From: Chitinophaga sancti
GTDB taxonomy: Bacteria > Bacteroidota > Bacteroidia > Chitinophagales > Chitinophagaceae
Direction of reading: 5' to 3'
Length of the DNA stretch: 64,000 nt
Assembly (NCBI RefSeq): GCF_034087045.1
Contig: NZ_CP139247.1
Location: 6,598,001-6,662,000, forward strand
Of this stretch, positions 32,384-41,525 are shown one piece after another. A program made the translations under genes and the position numbers. The notes under the pieces are model-generated. The model saw only the letters and a program-made list of their open reading frames with translations, did not search any database and was not told the DNA's origin. Numbering within the stretch: the first letter of the stretch is position 1; each line of letters opens with the position of its first letter.

Positions 32384-32836
32384 ATGAAGAGGTTAATGAT
32401 TGAACAGTTCTGGATGCGCTTACAGCAGGAGAACCCTGAATTATGTAACGACCTGCAGCATGATTATCCTTCAATATGGTTTATTCAACAGCAAATTGAC
32501 GGTGTGTTGATCACCATCGAAACCCTACAACGCGCTGGAATTCAGGATGCTGAAATATGTACTGAGCGCCTGAATGAACTGATTGAAGAACTCAGCCCAG
32601 CCAGATTCCTTTTTGTAAAGAAAATCTTCGAATCAACATTACGCGATGATTTACCTGCATTCAAAGAAACGGGTTTGTTAAACTCCGTCATACTGCATAT
32701 CGTCGTTGCCTGCAAGCCGGTCTTCCGGCATTACGGTTTCCAAAATCAGGGTAGCGATGATAAGAATCTGGCTTATGCGATCGGGTTGATGGTGAAGTTC
32801 TTTCTTGAAGATTTTGACAAATTCTTAAAACATTAA
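32384..32836 (+). CDS. Unknown protein inside the tra operon
   Basis: 150 residues, soluble and helical (MKRLMIEQFWMRLQQENPEL, FLFVKKIFESTLRDDLPAFK). It follows traE by 2 bp. No family recognised. A terminator-like hairpin directly follows it, so traE and this gene may be expressed partly apart from traF-traN. Confidence 0.65.
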   Translation: MKRLMIEQFWMRLQQENPELCNDLQHDYPSIWFIQQQIDGVLITIETLQRAGIQDAEICTERLNELIEELSPARFLFVKKIFESTLRDDLPAFKETGLLNSVILHIVVACKPVFRHYGFQNQGSDDKNLAYAIGLMVKFFLEDFDKFLKH

Positions 32837-32866
32837 AGCTATGGTGCAGAGCGCCATAGCTTTTTT
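32835..32866 (+). terminator. Terminator-like hairpin inside the tra operon
   Basis: The 10-bp stem AAAGCTATGG/CCATAGCTTT, followed by TTTTTT, starts at the stop codon of the 150-residue gene and precedes traF by 18 bp. It has the form of a true intrinsic terminator. Confidence 0.7.
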
Positions 32867-32883
32867 AAAATCAAATTTTCACA

Positions 32884-33225
32884 ATGGCTAATAGCGTGTA
32901 TGTGGTTAATAAAGGAATTAACCGCCCTATAGAATTTAAGGGTTTGAAGGCACAATATATCTGGTATGTGGCTTTTAGCATGCTGGGATTACTCATTTTC
33001 TATGCAATCCTCTTTATCGCCGGGGTTAATCAGTATCTCGCTTTAGTGATTGTTCTGATGGCTGGCGGCTTTGCTTTAATGAAAATTTATGGCCTTAGCA
33101 ACAAGTATGGTGAGCACGGCATGATGAAGGTAATGGCAAGACGGTCGGTGCCGAAAGTTATTGTGGCGCGCAGCAGAAAAATCTTTATAAATGGTCTGAA
33201 GGGTAAAATTAAAATTGGCAAGTAA
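32884..33225 (+). CDS. traF: TraF-like (DUF4133) conjugation protein, VirB3-like
   Basis: 113 residues. The N-terminal block (YVVNKGINRPIEFKGLKAQY) and two membrane segments (FSMLGLLIFYAILFIAGV; LALVIVLMAGGFALMKIYG) are those of DUF4133/TraF. The basic C-terminus faces the cytoplasm. It sits just upstream of the TraG ATPase gene, as in CTnDOT. The 177-bp gap to traG shows nothing I can name. Confidence 0.9.
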   Translation: MANSVYVVNKGINRPIEFKGLKAQYIWYVAFSMLGLLIFYAILFIAGVNQYLALVIVLMAGGFALMKIYGLSNKYGEHGMMKVMARRSVPKVIVARSRKIFINGLKGKIKIGK

Positions 33226-33402
33226 CAGAAAAAGCAAACCTTAACGCCAAAAAATAAAAACGGCTGCCGATACTACCGCGTAAAACACTAATAAAAGAAG
33301 AAGGCATTTGAATCGACGTGGATTCTAAGCTGTCAGATTAACCTTGCAGCGATCGATGAATTATTGATTACAGCCATCAGGCAAAATTAAAGTGAGAGAG
33401 AA

Positions 33403-35859
33403 ATGGAGAAAGTACTGGATAAAATTTTGCCTGTCATGGGCGTGGAGAACGACTGTATCCTGAGTAAACAGGGCGATATAACAGTCGCATTTAGAGTCAC
33501 CCTTCCTGAAATATTTACGCTTGGGAATGATGATTACGAAAACATACATCAGACCTGGAACAAGGCACTTCGTGTGTTGCCGAAACATACGGTATTACAT
33601 AAGCAGGACTGGTTTACAGAAAACGTATACAAACCGGAAAATGATGATAACGAAAAGAGCTTTTTGCGTAAATGCGCAGACAAGCATTTTAGCGGACGGC
33701 GTTTTCTCGACCATCGTTGCTATTTATACCTGACCAAAAAACCTACAGGAAGAAGGCCGTCCAGCAGTGTTTTATCCAACCTGATCCGCAGTTCCCTTGT
33801 TCCGGAGCAGACCATCAATCCTGCGTTGTTCCATGACTTTATGGATAGTTGCGGACAATTCAGGCAAATCCTGCAGGACTGCGGGCTATTATCTTTAGAA
33901 CAGCTTACCAACGATGAACTGACCAGTGATCAGGGCCGCCCGGGTGTCATTGAAGAATATTGTTTTTTAGCCGATAGCCGTGATTCCACCATTGTTAAAG
34001 ATATTGCTTTCGATGACCAGATCAGGATCGGAGAAAAATTCGTACAGATTTATACGTTAGGCGATGTGGACGATGTGCCGGCCATGTGCGGGTCAAGGAT
34101 CAACTATGAGAAATATAGCACAGACCGGACAAAATTCAGCATCGGTTTTGCCAGTGCTATCGGCCAATTACTGCCCTGTAATCATATCTATAATCAGTAT
34201 ATCTTCATAGAAGATGGTCAGAAAACGATTCAACAACTGGAAAAGAAAAGGTTGCGCCTGCAATCTTTGGCTGGCTATAGCCGTGAAAACGCAATCTCAC
34301 GGGATGCTGTAAATGACTTTCTAAACGAAGCCATTTCTGAGCAGCGGTTGCCCGTCCGCGCTCACTACAACGTGGTGGTTTGGACAACAGAGAAAGCTGA
34401 ACTTAAGGATTTAAAAAACAAAGTAAGCGCTGCTCTGGCTCAGATGGATGCGGGAGCAAAATTGGAGACAATAGGCGCAGCGCAAATTTTTTGGGCAGGG
34501 ATACCGGGAAACGCTGCGGATTTCCCGATGAATGATACTTTTCAAACATTTGCTGCTCAGGCATCCTGTTTTTTGAATAATGAGGGTGCCCCGCTCAGCG
34601 TACCCGAAAATGAAGGCATCAGGTTCTCTGATCGATTAACCAACAGGCCGGTTTTTGTTGATCCGTTTGACCGTCCCCGCAAGTTAGGTATCAGCAGCAA
34701 TATGGGTGTGCTGTGTTGTGGCACCTCTGGTGGAGGTAAGTCAATGACCCTTAACCATATCCTGCAAACCATGTATGACCAGGGTGCGCATGTGGTCATT
34801 GTAGATATTGGTGGTTCCTATCAGGCGTTGTGTGAATTGGTTGGCGGATACTATTTTACCTATACTGAAAAAAATCCGATAAAATTTAACCCGTTCTATC
34901 TGCCGGACGGGCAAATTTTAGATACAGAAAAGAAAGAAAGTCTCAAAACATTGCTCGTCTCCTTATGGAAACAGGACAATGAAAATTTCAACCGAAGTGA
35001 ATACGTTGCCTTATCAAATGCCTTGCAACTGTATTACAACTATTTACAGCAAAACCCTGAAATCTTTCCGTCTTTCAATAGCTTTTATGACTATCTGAAA
35101 AATCGGTATACGGCAATTCTTCGCAGTCATAATGTCCGCGATAAGGACTTCGATATTGACAACTTCCTTTACGTATTGCGGCCCTATTATGCCGGGGGCG
35201 AATTCGATTATCTGTTGAATGCAACGGAGAATCTTAACCTATTGGATCAGCCTTTTATTGTCGTAGAAATGGACAATATTAAAGATCACGGAATTTTGTT
35301 TGGAGTCGTTACGCTGATTCTGATGGAGATGTTCATCAGTAAGATGAGAAAGCTGCGCGGTGTCCGGAAAGTGTTGTGCATTGATGAAGCGTGGAAAGCC
35401 ATTGCCAAATCAGGGATGGCTGAATTTTTAAAATATGCGTTCAAAACCATCAGGAAATTTAATGGCGTGCCTATCGTGATCACGCAGGAACTGGATGATC
35501 TGGTTAACAGTCCGATCATCAAGGATGCGATTATTAACAATGCGGATATCAAGATCCTGATGGATATGCGCAAATTCCTTCACAAGTTCGATAAGCTGCA
35601 GGAGACATTGGGCTTATCTGAAAAAGCGAAAACCATGCTGCTTTCGGTAAATAAGGATGACCGGGAGATTTTCATAGATATCGGAGGACAAGTTCAGCAG
35701 GTTTACCGGAACGAACTCTGTGCCGAAGAGTATCTGGCATTTACCACAGAAGGAAAAGAACGTGTCAAGGTACTGGACTATGCCCAAAAGCACGGTAGTA
35801 TGGAGAAGGGCATTACAGCTTTAAGTGAAGAAATGAAAAGAAAAAAAAGTGGGGTATGA
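33403..35859 (+). CDS. traG: TraG-family conjugation ATPase, VirB4-like
   Basis: 818 residues, the main energy-providing ATPase of the mating channel. The Walker A motif is GTSGGGKSMT (about residues 440-449) and Walker B is VLCIDEAW (about 656). The N-terminal half is the DUF3875/TraG-N-type domain (MEKVLDKILPVMGVENDCIL; KQGDITVAFRVTLPEIF). The C-terminal half has GVVTLILMEMFISKM and VPIVITQELDDLV. The stop codon overlaps the start of the next gene (ATGA), so translation is coupled. Confidence 0.95.
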   Translation: MEKVLDKILPVMGVENDCILSKQGDITVAFRVTLPEIFTLGNDDYENIHQTWNKALRVLPKHTVLHKQDWFTENVYKPENDDNEKSFLRKCADKHFSGRRFLDHRCYLYLTKKPTGRRPSSSVLSNLIRSSLVPEQTINPALFHDFMDSCGQFRQILQDCGLLSLEQLTNDELTSDQGRPGVIEEYCFLADSRDSTIVKDIAFDDQIRIGEKFVQIYTLGDVDDVPAMCGSRINYEKYSTDRTKFSIGFASAIGQLLPCNHIYNQYIFIEDGQKTIQQLEKKRLRLQSLAGYSRENAISRDAVNDFLNEAISEQRLPVRAHYNVVVWTTEKAELKDLKNKVSAALAQMDAGAKLETIGAAQIFWAGIPGNAADFPMNDTFQTFAAQASCFLNNEGAPLSVPENEGIRFSDRLTNRPVFVDPFDRPRKLGISSNMGVLCCGTSGGGKSMTLNHILQTMYDQGAHVVIVDIGGSYQALCELVGGYYFTYTEKNPIKFNPFYLPDGQILDTEKKESLKTLLVSLWKQDNENFNRSEYVALSNALQLYYNYLQQNPEIFPSFNSFYDYLKNRYTAILRSHNVRDKDFDIDNFLYVLRPYYAGGEFDYLLNATENLNLLDQPFIVVEMDNIKDHGILFGVVTLILMEMFISKMRKLRGVRKVLCIDEAWKAIAKSGMAEFLKYAFKTIRKFNGVPIVITQELDDLVNSPIIKDAIINNADIKILMDMRKFLHKFDKLQETLGLSEKAKTMLLSVNKDDREIFIDIGGQVQQVYRNELCAEEYLAFTTEGKERVKVLDYAQKHGSMEKGITALSEEMKRKKSGV

Positions 35860-36527
35860 AAAAGCTATTGATAACATTGCTCCTGACTGTTGCGATTATT
35901 ATTGTTCCAACACAGAGAAGTCACGCCATTGTATGGGTGGTGGTGAAAGCCGCGATTAAGAAAGTCATCATCGCCATTGATCTTGGCATACAGCGGCAAC
36001 AAAATAAGGTCATCTGGCTTCAGAATGCACAAAAAACGTTGGAGAACTATATGAGCAAACTGAAGCTGGATGAGATCTCCGACTGGTCAGAAAAGCAGAA
36101 GGCCCAGTATCAGAAGTACTTCGATGAACTTCGGCAAGTGAAATTACTCATTAGTTATTATCAGCGTATTAAAGATATAACGCAGAAGGAAACACGCATT
36201 ATCAATGAATATAAACACGCTTGGAATCTGATCAAAAATGACAGTCATTTCACTGCAAAAGAATTGGACTACATGGAAAAGGTTTATAATGGTATCCTGA
36301 ACGAGACAGTGAAAAATATCGACCAGTTAGCTATGGTCATCAATTCCATGCAGACACAGATGGCGGATGAAAAGCGGTTGGAAATCATTGACAAAACATC
36401 TGATAAGGTTGATGAGAATTATATGGATCTGCTCTTATTTAACCGTCAGAATGCGATGCTCAGTTTGCAGCGTGCATCAGATGAAGCAGATATTGCCCGC
36501 GTCAAATTTATTTACGGACTCCAATAA
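35856..36527 (+). CDS. TraI-like (DUF4141-type) conjugation protein
   Basis: 223 residues with a signal peptide (MKKLLITLLLTVAIIIVP, cut near SHA). It is exported and predicted helical throughout, with the block FTAKELDYMEKVYNGILN. This is the position of TraI in CTnDOT. Its C-terminal half resembles those of the next two genes, so the three are related. It is probably a minor pilus or channel component at the periplasmic side. Confidence 0.75.
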   Translation: MKKLLITLLLTVAIIIVPTQRSHAIVWVVVKAAIKKVIIAIDLGIQRQQNKVIWLQNAQKTLENYMSKLKLDEISDWSEKQKAQYQKYFDELRQVKLLISYYQRIKDITQKETRIINEYKHAWNLIKNDSHFTAKELDYMEKVYNGILNETVKNIDQLAMVINSMQTQMADEKRLEIIDKTSDKVDENYMDLLLFNRQNAMLSLQRASDEADIARVKFIYGLQ

Positions 36528-36539
36528 ATTTAAGCAGTT

Positions 36540-37175
36540 ATGAAAAGAATAGTATTAATGATCTGCATTCTTGCAGTTTATAGATTGTCCTATGGTCAAA
36601 ATGCGGTAACCAGCTTTTTCTCTCAAAAGAAGACACAGCGGAAATATCTTGCAGAGCAGATCGCGGCATTGAAGGTTTATAAAGGCTATCTCGAAAAGGG
36701 ATATAATATTGCCAAGACCGGTTTGAACACCATTAGTGATTTTAAGAACGGAGAGTTTAACCTGCACAAAGTATTCTTTAATTCTTTAAAAGAAGTCAAC
36801 CCAGCCGTGAAAAAATATGCGGGCGTTGCCGATATCATTGCCATGCAGGCGGATATCCTGAAACTCTATAAATCAACAGCTGAGTATCTGAAAACCGGCA
36901 CTTCGTTCCAGGCCAGTGAGGTTGACTACATCGGTCGTGTATTCACCAGGGTATTAAACGATTGTTCGCGCACCATTGATGAACTCATTGACCTGGTAAC
37001 GGATGGTTCCCTGCAAATGAGCGATGACGAGCGGCTGGCAAAAATAGACCAGCTGAAAGTAAACATGGGTGATGATTATGATTTCGCAGGTTCCTTCTAT
37101 AAGGATATCCGGGGTTTAGGTGATTCCAGGCAGAAAGAAAGCAGAGAAATTGATACACTTAAAACGTGGTATTAA
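36540..37175 (+). CDS. Exported tra-operon protein (TerB-like annotation class), paralogue 2
   Basis: 211 residues with a signal peptide (MKRIVLMICILAVYRLSYG). The mature protein is helical. The blocks NLHKVFFNSLKEVNPAVKKY and MSDDERLAKIDQL are shared with the next gene. Similar proteins are often labelled TerB-like or tellurite-resistance-related, but nothing here supports a role in tellurite resistance. Together with its neighbours it probably has a structural role in the conjugation channel. Confidence 0.7.
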   Translation: MKRIVLMICILAVYRLSYGQNAVTSFFSQKKTQRKYLAEQIAALKVYKGYLEKGYNIAKTGLNTISDFKNGEFNLHKVFFNSLKEVNPAVKKYAGVADIIAMQADILKLYKSTAEYLKTGTSFQASEVDYIGRVFTRVLNDCSRTIDELIDLVTDGSLQMSDDERLAKIDQLKVNMGDDYDFAGSFYKDIRGLGDSRQKESREIDTLKTWY

Positions 37176-37186
37176 AAGTGAAGATT

Positions 37187-37822
37187 ATGAAAGCATTATT
37201 CGCCTTTTTATTTGGGATTGTGGTGTGGCTGGTTACTTATCAGAAATCCTATGCGCAAGCAAATGAGTTAGCTCAGTTGGCTTTGAATATAGAGAAGTTA
37301 GCACAGTTTAAGCAAATACTGACTGATTTGAAAAAGGGATACGAAATTGTCTCAAGCGGTTACGGTACTATTAAAGATATCTCAGAGGGTAATTTCAATA
37401 TTCACAAAGTTTTTTTAGATGGTCTGATGGAAGTTAGCCCTGCCGTAAAAAAATACTATAAGATCGCACAGATAGCAGATTACCAGATTGAACTGGCCAA
37501 GCAATACAAGGCAGCTTATAAAAAATTTGCTGCATCCAATCAGTTTTCGTCAAAGGAAATAAACTATATCTCTGCTGTTTATAAAAACCTGATCGATAAA
37601 AGTCTTGAAAATCTGGATGAGTTAATTAACGTCACAACCGCTGGTAAACTCCGTATGTCCGATGCTGATCGTATTAAGGCCATCGACCGCATTTATGACG
37701 AGATGGAGGACAAATTAACCTTTCTGAAAGAATTTAATCAGGATACCAATCTGATGTTGCTGGGCAGGCTAAAGGAAAGTCACGAAGTGACAGAACTGAA
37801 AAGAATTCACGGAATCAATTAG
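37187..37822 (+). CDS. Exported tra-operon protein, paralogue 3
   Basis: 211 residues from the ATG at 37187. The frame is open 7 codons upstream from a GTG, but the signal peptide starts at MKALFAFLFGIVVWL. The mature chain is closely related to the preceding gene: NIHKVFLDGLMEVSPAVKKY, FSSKEINYISAVYKNLI, MSDADRIKAID. It precedes traJ by 24 bp. Confidence 0.72.
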   Translation: MKALFAFLFGIVVWLVTYQKSYAQANELAQLALNIEKLAQFKQILTDLKKGYEIVSSGYGTIKDISEGNFNIHKVFLDGLMEVSPAVKKYYKIAQIADYQIELAKQYKAAYKKFAASNQFSSKEINYISAVYKNLIDKSLENLDELINVTTAGKLRMSDADRIKAIDRIYDEMEDKLTFLKEFNQDTNLMLLGRLKESHEVTELKRIHGIN

Positions 37823-37846
37823 TTAGAATAACAAATCAAATAAAGC

Positions 37847-39073
37847 ATGAAAAAGTTGAGTATGACGGGTGTGGTTGGTATCACGTTGTTATTGATCAGC
37901 CACGCTGCGCGGGCTGACGGAGTTGCTGACGGAATATCGCAAATGCAACCGGTATTAGATAATCTGTATGATGAAATGATGCCGCTTTGCAGTCAGCTCA
38001 TTTCAGTTAGTCGTGGTATTGCGGGTTTTGCTGCCTTGTTTTATATCGGAAGTCGTGTTTGGCGGCATTTGGCAAATGCTGAACCGATAGATTTTTATCC
38101 TTTGTTTCGTCCGTTCTGTCTTGGATTCTGCATTAGTTTCTTTCCGTTGGTTTTAGATATGATCAATGGTCTGCTGAAACCTACAGTTACAGCGACCGCC
38201 GCAATGGTCGAAGGCTCCAACAAATCCATTGCGATTCTACTGAAAATGAAAGCTGAAGCCATCAAAGAAACAGATCCATATAAGATGTATGTGGGGCAGA
38301 ACGGAGAGGGAGACAAACAACGATGGCTCAAGTTTTTGCATGGTCTGCCCAATGATGCAGCGGATGTTGACGAAGGAATGATCGAAGGAATCGGTACGGA
38401 CATCTCGTTTGCAATGGCAAAAGCCGGTTATCGCTTTAGGAACAATGTAAAGGAATGGATGAGCGAAATTTTGAATGTATTATTCCAGGCTGCGGCACTT
38501 TGTATCAATACGATCAGAACTTTTCAGATGGTGGTGCTCTCCATTCTTGGTCCACTGGTTTTTGGCCTCGCTGTCTTCGATGGCTTTCAGCATACGCTTA
38601 CAGGTTGGCTGGCTAAATATCTGAATATCTTTTTGTGGTTGCCTGTATGCAACATCTTTGGTGCCATCATCGGCAAGCTGCAGGAGCAGATGCTAAAGTT
38701 AGACTTAAGCCAGATCGGCAGTACCGGCGATACTTTTTTTAGTGCATCAGATACGGGATACCTGATATTCATGATCATCGGAATCGTAGGATATTTTACT
38801 GTTCCGACTGTGGCCGGTCTGGTTGTGAATGTTGGTCAAAGCGGGGCATTGGTGGAAAAAATGACCACTATGGTTCAAAGCGCCGGAAGTGCTGGTGCCG
38901 GGAATGTTATGGCCGGAGTAAGAGGAATGGCAAATGCAGGACAGCACATCCAGGAAGGTATGTCCGGTAATCCGGAACATAGCGGCAAAGGTGTATCCGG
39001 TGCATTAGGTCGCGCGGCAGGCGGTGCGGGAGCTTATATGCATGATAAACTTTCCGGGAAAGAAAACAGCTGA
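37847..39073 (+). CDS. traJ: TraJ conjugation inner-membrane protein, VirB6-like
   Basis: 408 residues. It has an N-terminal signal-like segment and several membrane spans (GIAGFAALFYIGSRVW; FQMVVLSILGPLVFGLAVFD; YLIFMIIGIVGYFTVPTVAG). The conserved WLAKYLNIFLWLPVCNIFGA block is typical of TraJ. The C-terminus is Gly/Ala-rich. It would form part of the inner-membrane channel. Confidence 0.92.
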   Translation: MKKLSMTGVVGITLLLISHAARADGVADGISQMQPVLDNLYDEMMPLCSQLISVSRGIAGFAALFYIGSRVWRHLANAEPIDFYPLFRPFCLGFCISFFPLVLDMINGLLKPTVTATAAMVEGSNKSIAILLKMKAEAIKETDPYKMYVGQNGEGDKQRWLKFLHGLPNDAADVDEGMIEGIGTDISFAMAKAGYRFRNNVKEWMSEILNVLFQAAALCINTIRTFQMVVLSILGPLVFGLAVFDGFQHTLTGWLAKYLNIFLWLPVCNIFGAIIGKLQEQMLKLDLSQIGSTGDTFFSASDTGYLIFMIIGIVGYFTVPTVAGLVVNVGQSGALVEKMTTMVQSAGSAGAGNVMAGVRGMANAGQHIQEGMSGNPEHSGKGVSGALGRAAGGAGAYMHDKLSGKENS

Positions 39074-39097
39074 TTGTGAAATTGAAATTGAGGCAAC

Positions 39098-39715
39098 ATG
39101 TTTAAACAAGCAAAAAATTTAGATCAGGCGTTCAAAGCTATTCGCCTGTTTACCATCATCATTGTAATTGCATTTACTGTGGTATGTGGTCTTGTTATCT
39201 ACAAATCTTACGGGGTGGTTATGAAAGAACAAAACAGAGTCTACGTACTCATTAACGGCAAAGCATTGGAAGCCTATGCTTCTGACCGCAAAGATAACAT
39301 ACCTGCTGAAGCAAAGGATCATGTAAAGACTTTTCACCAGTTGTTTTTTACGTTAACCCCCGATGAGAAGGCGATCACTGCCAATATTTCTAAAGCGCTG
39401 TATTTAGCTGATATCAGCGCAAAGGAACAATACGACAACCTAAAAGAACAGAATTATTTTTCTGGCATCGTTGCAGCGAACGTCTATCAAACCATTGATG
39501 TAGACAGTGTGCAGTTAGATTTGGATCAATATCCCTACCATTTCAAATGCTTTGCCACACAACATCTGTCACGGTCAACGAGTAAGGTTGATCGTTCTCT
39601 CATTACAGAAGGGTTTCTTAGAAATATCAGCAGGTCAGAAAACAACTCGCACGGATTCCTGATCGAACGCTGGAAGACCATTGAAAACAAAGATCAGAAC
39701 ATTCAAAAACGTTAA
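39098..39715 (+). CDS. traK: TraK conjugation protein, VirB8-like
   Basis: 205 residues. One N-terminal membrane span (LFTIIIVIAFTVVCGLVIYK) precedes a periplasmic domain with VYVLINGKALEAYASDRKDN and RSLITEGFLRNISRSENNSH. It is the TraK family, of the VirB8 type, which nucleates assembly of the channel. It follows traJ by 25 bp. Confidence 0.92.
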   Translation: MFKQAKNLDQAFKAIRLFTIIIVIAFTVVCGLVIYKSYGVVMKEQNRVYVLINGKALEAYASDRKDNIPAEAKDHVKTFHQLFFTLTPDEKAITANISKALYLADISAKEQYDNLKEQNYFSGIVAANVYQTIDVDSVQLDLDQYPYHFKCFATQHLSRSTSKVDRSLITEGFLRNISRSENNSHGFLIERWKTIENKDQNIQKR

Positions 39716-39716
39716 A

Positions 39717-40187
39717 ATGATTTTCAGAAAAAAAACAAAAATGCGTAGCCCTACGGGCTGGGCTAAGGATCGCGCCGTGACTAAAATTGCCGGGTTCATT
39801 CTTCTATCTCAAAGAAATTGGGCGAATTGGATAGGTAACAAATTCAGCAAAATGCCCCTTAAACGTGTCCGGATGATAGCAATCGTATTGGGACTGATGC
39901 TTGCTGCGGTTAGCCTGCATACGCTCTATCAGGGTATTGCGGGGAAGGAGACCAGTATGTCAACAGTCAGCTCAAAAACGGTTTCTGTACCAATTGTCAT
40001 TATGCCCAGAGAAACTTTAGCTGCATCAGATTCAGCGTTGTGCAGACAAATCGGTGAGATTGACAACTTCCTGGATACCCTGAATAAAACTGAATCAGGG
40101 CGCAGGCACTTAGCGCAAATCATCGAGTTGCATCCGGGCATTCTGGACAGTTTAAAGGCAATGAAAAAATTATACGGACTTAAATAA
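39717..40187 (+). CDS. TraL-like (DUF3989-position) membrane protein
   Basis: 156 residues from the ATG at 39717, 1 bp after the traK stop codon; an upstream in-frame start inside traK is less likely. One membrane span (MIAIVLGLMLAAVSLHTLY) follows a basic cytoplasmic segment. The periplasmic part has no motif. It lies at the position of TraL between TraK and TraM. Longer than typical TraL (about 100 residues); assignment by synteny. Confidence 0.65.
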   Translation: MIFRKKTKMRSPTGWAKDRAVTKIAGFILLSQRNWANWIGNKFSKMPLKRVRMIAIVLGLMLAAVSLHTLYQGIAGKETSMSTVSSKTVSVPIVIMPRETLAASDSALCRQIGEIDNFLDTLNKTESGRRHLAQIIELHPGILDSLKAMKKLYGLK

Positions 40188-40196
40188 AAATGGAAA

Positions 40197-41504
40197 ATGG
40201 AAAAGTTGAAAGTTGTTGAAAAGCAACCACATTCGGAAAAGTTCCTGCGGGAAAGAAAAATGCGGATTGTAATGCCGCTATTGGTCCTGCCATTCGTGAC
40301 GCTCATTTTTTGGGCATTGGGCGGAGGTAAAGGTGACGGAAAAGCAATAGTTAAATCCGATAATGGCGGCCTGATATCCAGTTTGCCGGAAGCGGGACGT
40401 TTCCAGGACAGTACCTATGATAAGATGCAGTTCTATGAGCAGGCGCAGAAAGATTCGGTTGACCGCATTAGGCTGATGGATAAAGACCCCTATTATGCCA
40501 ATCTAAATGATGATCCATTGCGTTCCGGTCAGTTTACCGCAAATGAGAATGACACGATAAAAACCGATCACAGTACCCCATCCACGTCACGCCTATCTGT
40601 TGCTGATCAAAACGAAAAACGGATCAGGGAAAAACTGGCGGCATTAGATCATGCAGTAAATGCAACCCCAAAGTCTCATGATGATATCACATCATCTTTA
40701 AATAAGGGTAGAACCATATCATCTGTTAATTCAAGTGATATTGACAGATTGGAAAATATGATTTCCAGTGTTCAAGGCGGGCAAACCGGACCTGACTCTG
40801 AAATGCAGCAGATTCAGGATGTGCTTGGTAAGATACTGGATATTCAGCATCCTGAACGGGTGCAGGATAGATTACAGCAAGCCTCGCAAAGGAATCAAGG
40901 TCAGGTCTTTGCTGTGTCCACGGCGTATAGTGATCCGTTCACAACGTTAGATAGTAATAAACTCTCCGCCGCATTCAGTGCTAACGGGTTCTTTGGATTT
41001 GAAGAAGATATTGCTAACGACCTGGCTTCCCCAACGGCAAACAGCATTCCGGCGGTGATCAGTGACGATCAGATACTGGTTACCGGTGCTTTTGTCAAAT
41101 TGCGATTGACCTCAGATGTTTTTATCAACGGGCAGATGATCCCGAAGAATACATTTCTATTCGGTCAGTCTAATGTTAACGGGGAGCGGCTGAATATTTC
41201 TATCACGTCTATTCGCTATCAGAATAACATTTTCCCTGTAAAATTGAGCGTTTACGATATCGACGGTTTGGCCGGGCTTTATATCCCCGGCGCGATCTCG
41301 CGTGATGTTGCAAAGGAATCCGGTGACAGAGCTATTCAATCGCTGGGCTTATCTTCCCTTGATCCTTCTGTTTCCGCTCAGGCCATGAGTGCCGGGATAG
41401 ATGCTGCGAAAAGTTTACTGAGTAAAAAGGTAAAGCTGGTGAAGGTTGCTGTAAAATCGAACTATCAGGTATTTCTTAAAGACGAAAATCAAAAAAATAA
41501 ATAA
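40197..41504 (+). CDS. traM: TraM conjugation protein, VirB10-like
   Basis: 435 residues. A short cytoplasmic N-terminus, one membrane span (MPLLVLPFVTLIFWALGG) and a long low-complexity periplasmic linker are followed by the TraM C-terminal domain: VKLRLTSDVFINGQMIPKNT, LNISITSIRYQNNIFPVKLS and VYDIDGLAGLYIPGAISRD. This bridges the inner and outer membranes. Confidence 0.93.
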   Translation: MEKLKVVEKQPHSEKFLRERKMRIVMPLLVLPFVTLIFWALGGGKGDGKAIVKSDNGGLISSLPEAGRFQDSTYDKMQFYEQAQKDSVDRIRLMDKDPYYANLNDDPLRSGQFTANENDTIKTDHSTPSTSRLSVADQNEKRIREKLAALDHAVNATPKSHDDITSSLNKGRTISSVNSSDIDRLENMISSVQGGQTGPDSEMQQIQDVLGKILDIQHPERVQDRLQQASQRNQGQVFAVSTAYSDPFTTLDSNKLSAAFSANGFFGFEEDIANDLASPTANSIPAVISDDQILVTGAFVKLRLTSDVFINGQMIPKNTFLFGQSNVNGERLNISITSIRYQNNIFPVKLSVYDIDGLAGLYIPGAISRDVAKESGDRAIQSLGLSSLDPSVSAQAMSAGIDAAKSLLSKKVKLVKVAVKSNYQVFLKDENQKNK

Positions 41505-41525
41505 TCATTTTTAAAATTTAGTACA

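Noticed and set aside
36540..37822. Tellurite-resistance function
   Set aside because: Relatives are often labelled TerB-like, but these have signal peptides and sit inside the tra operon; no metal-resistance gene is nearby.
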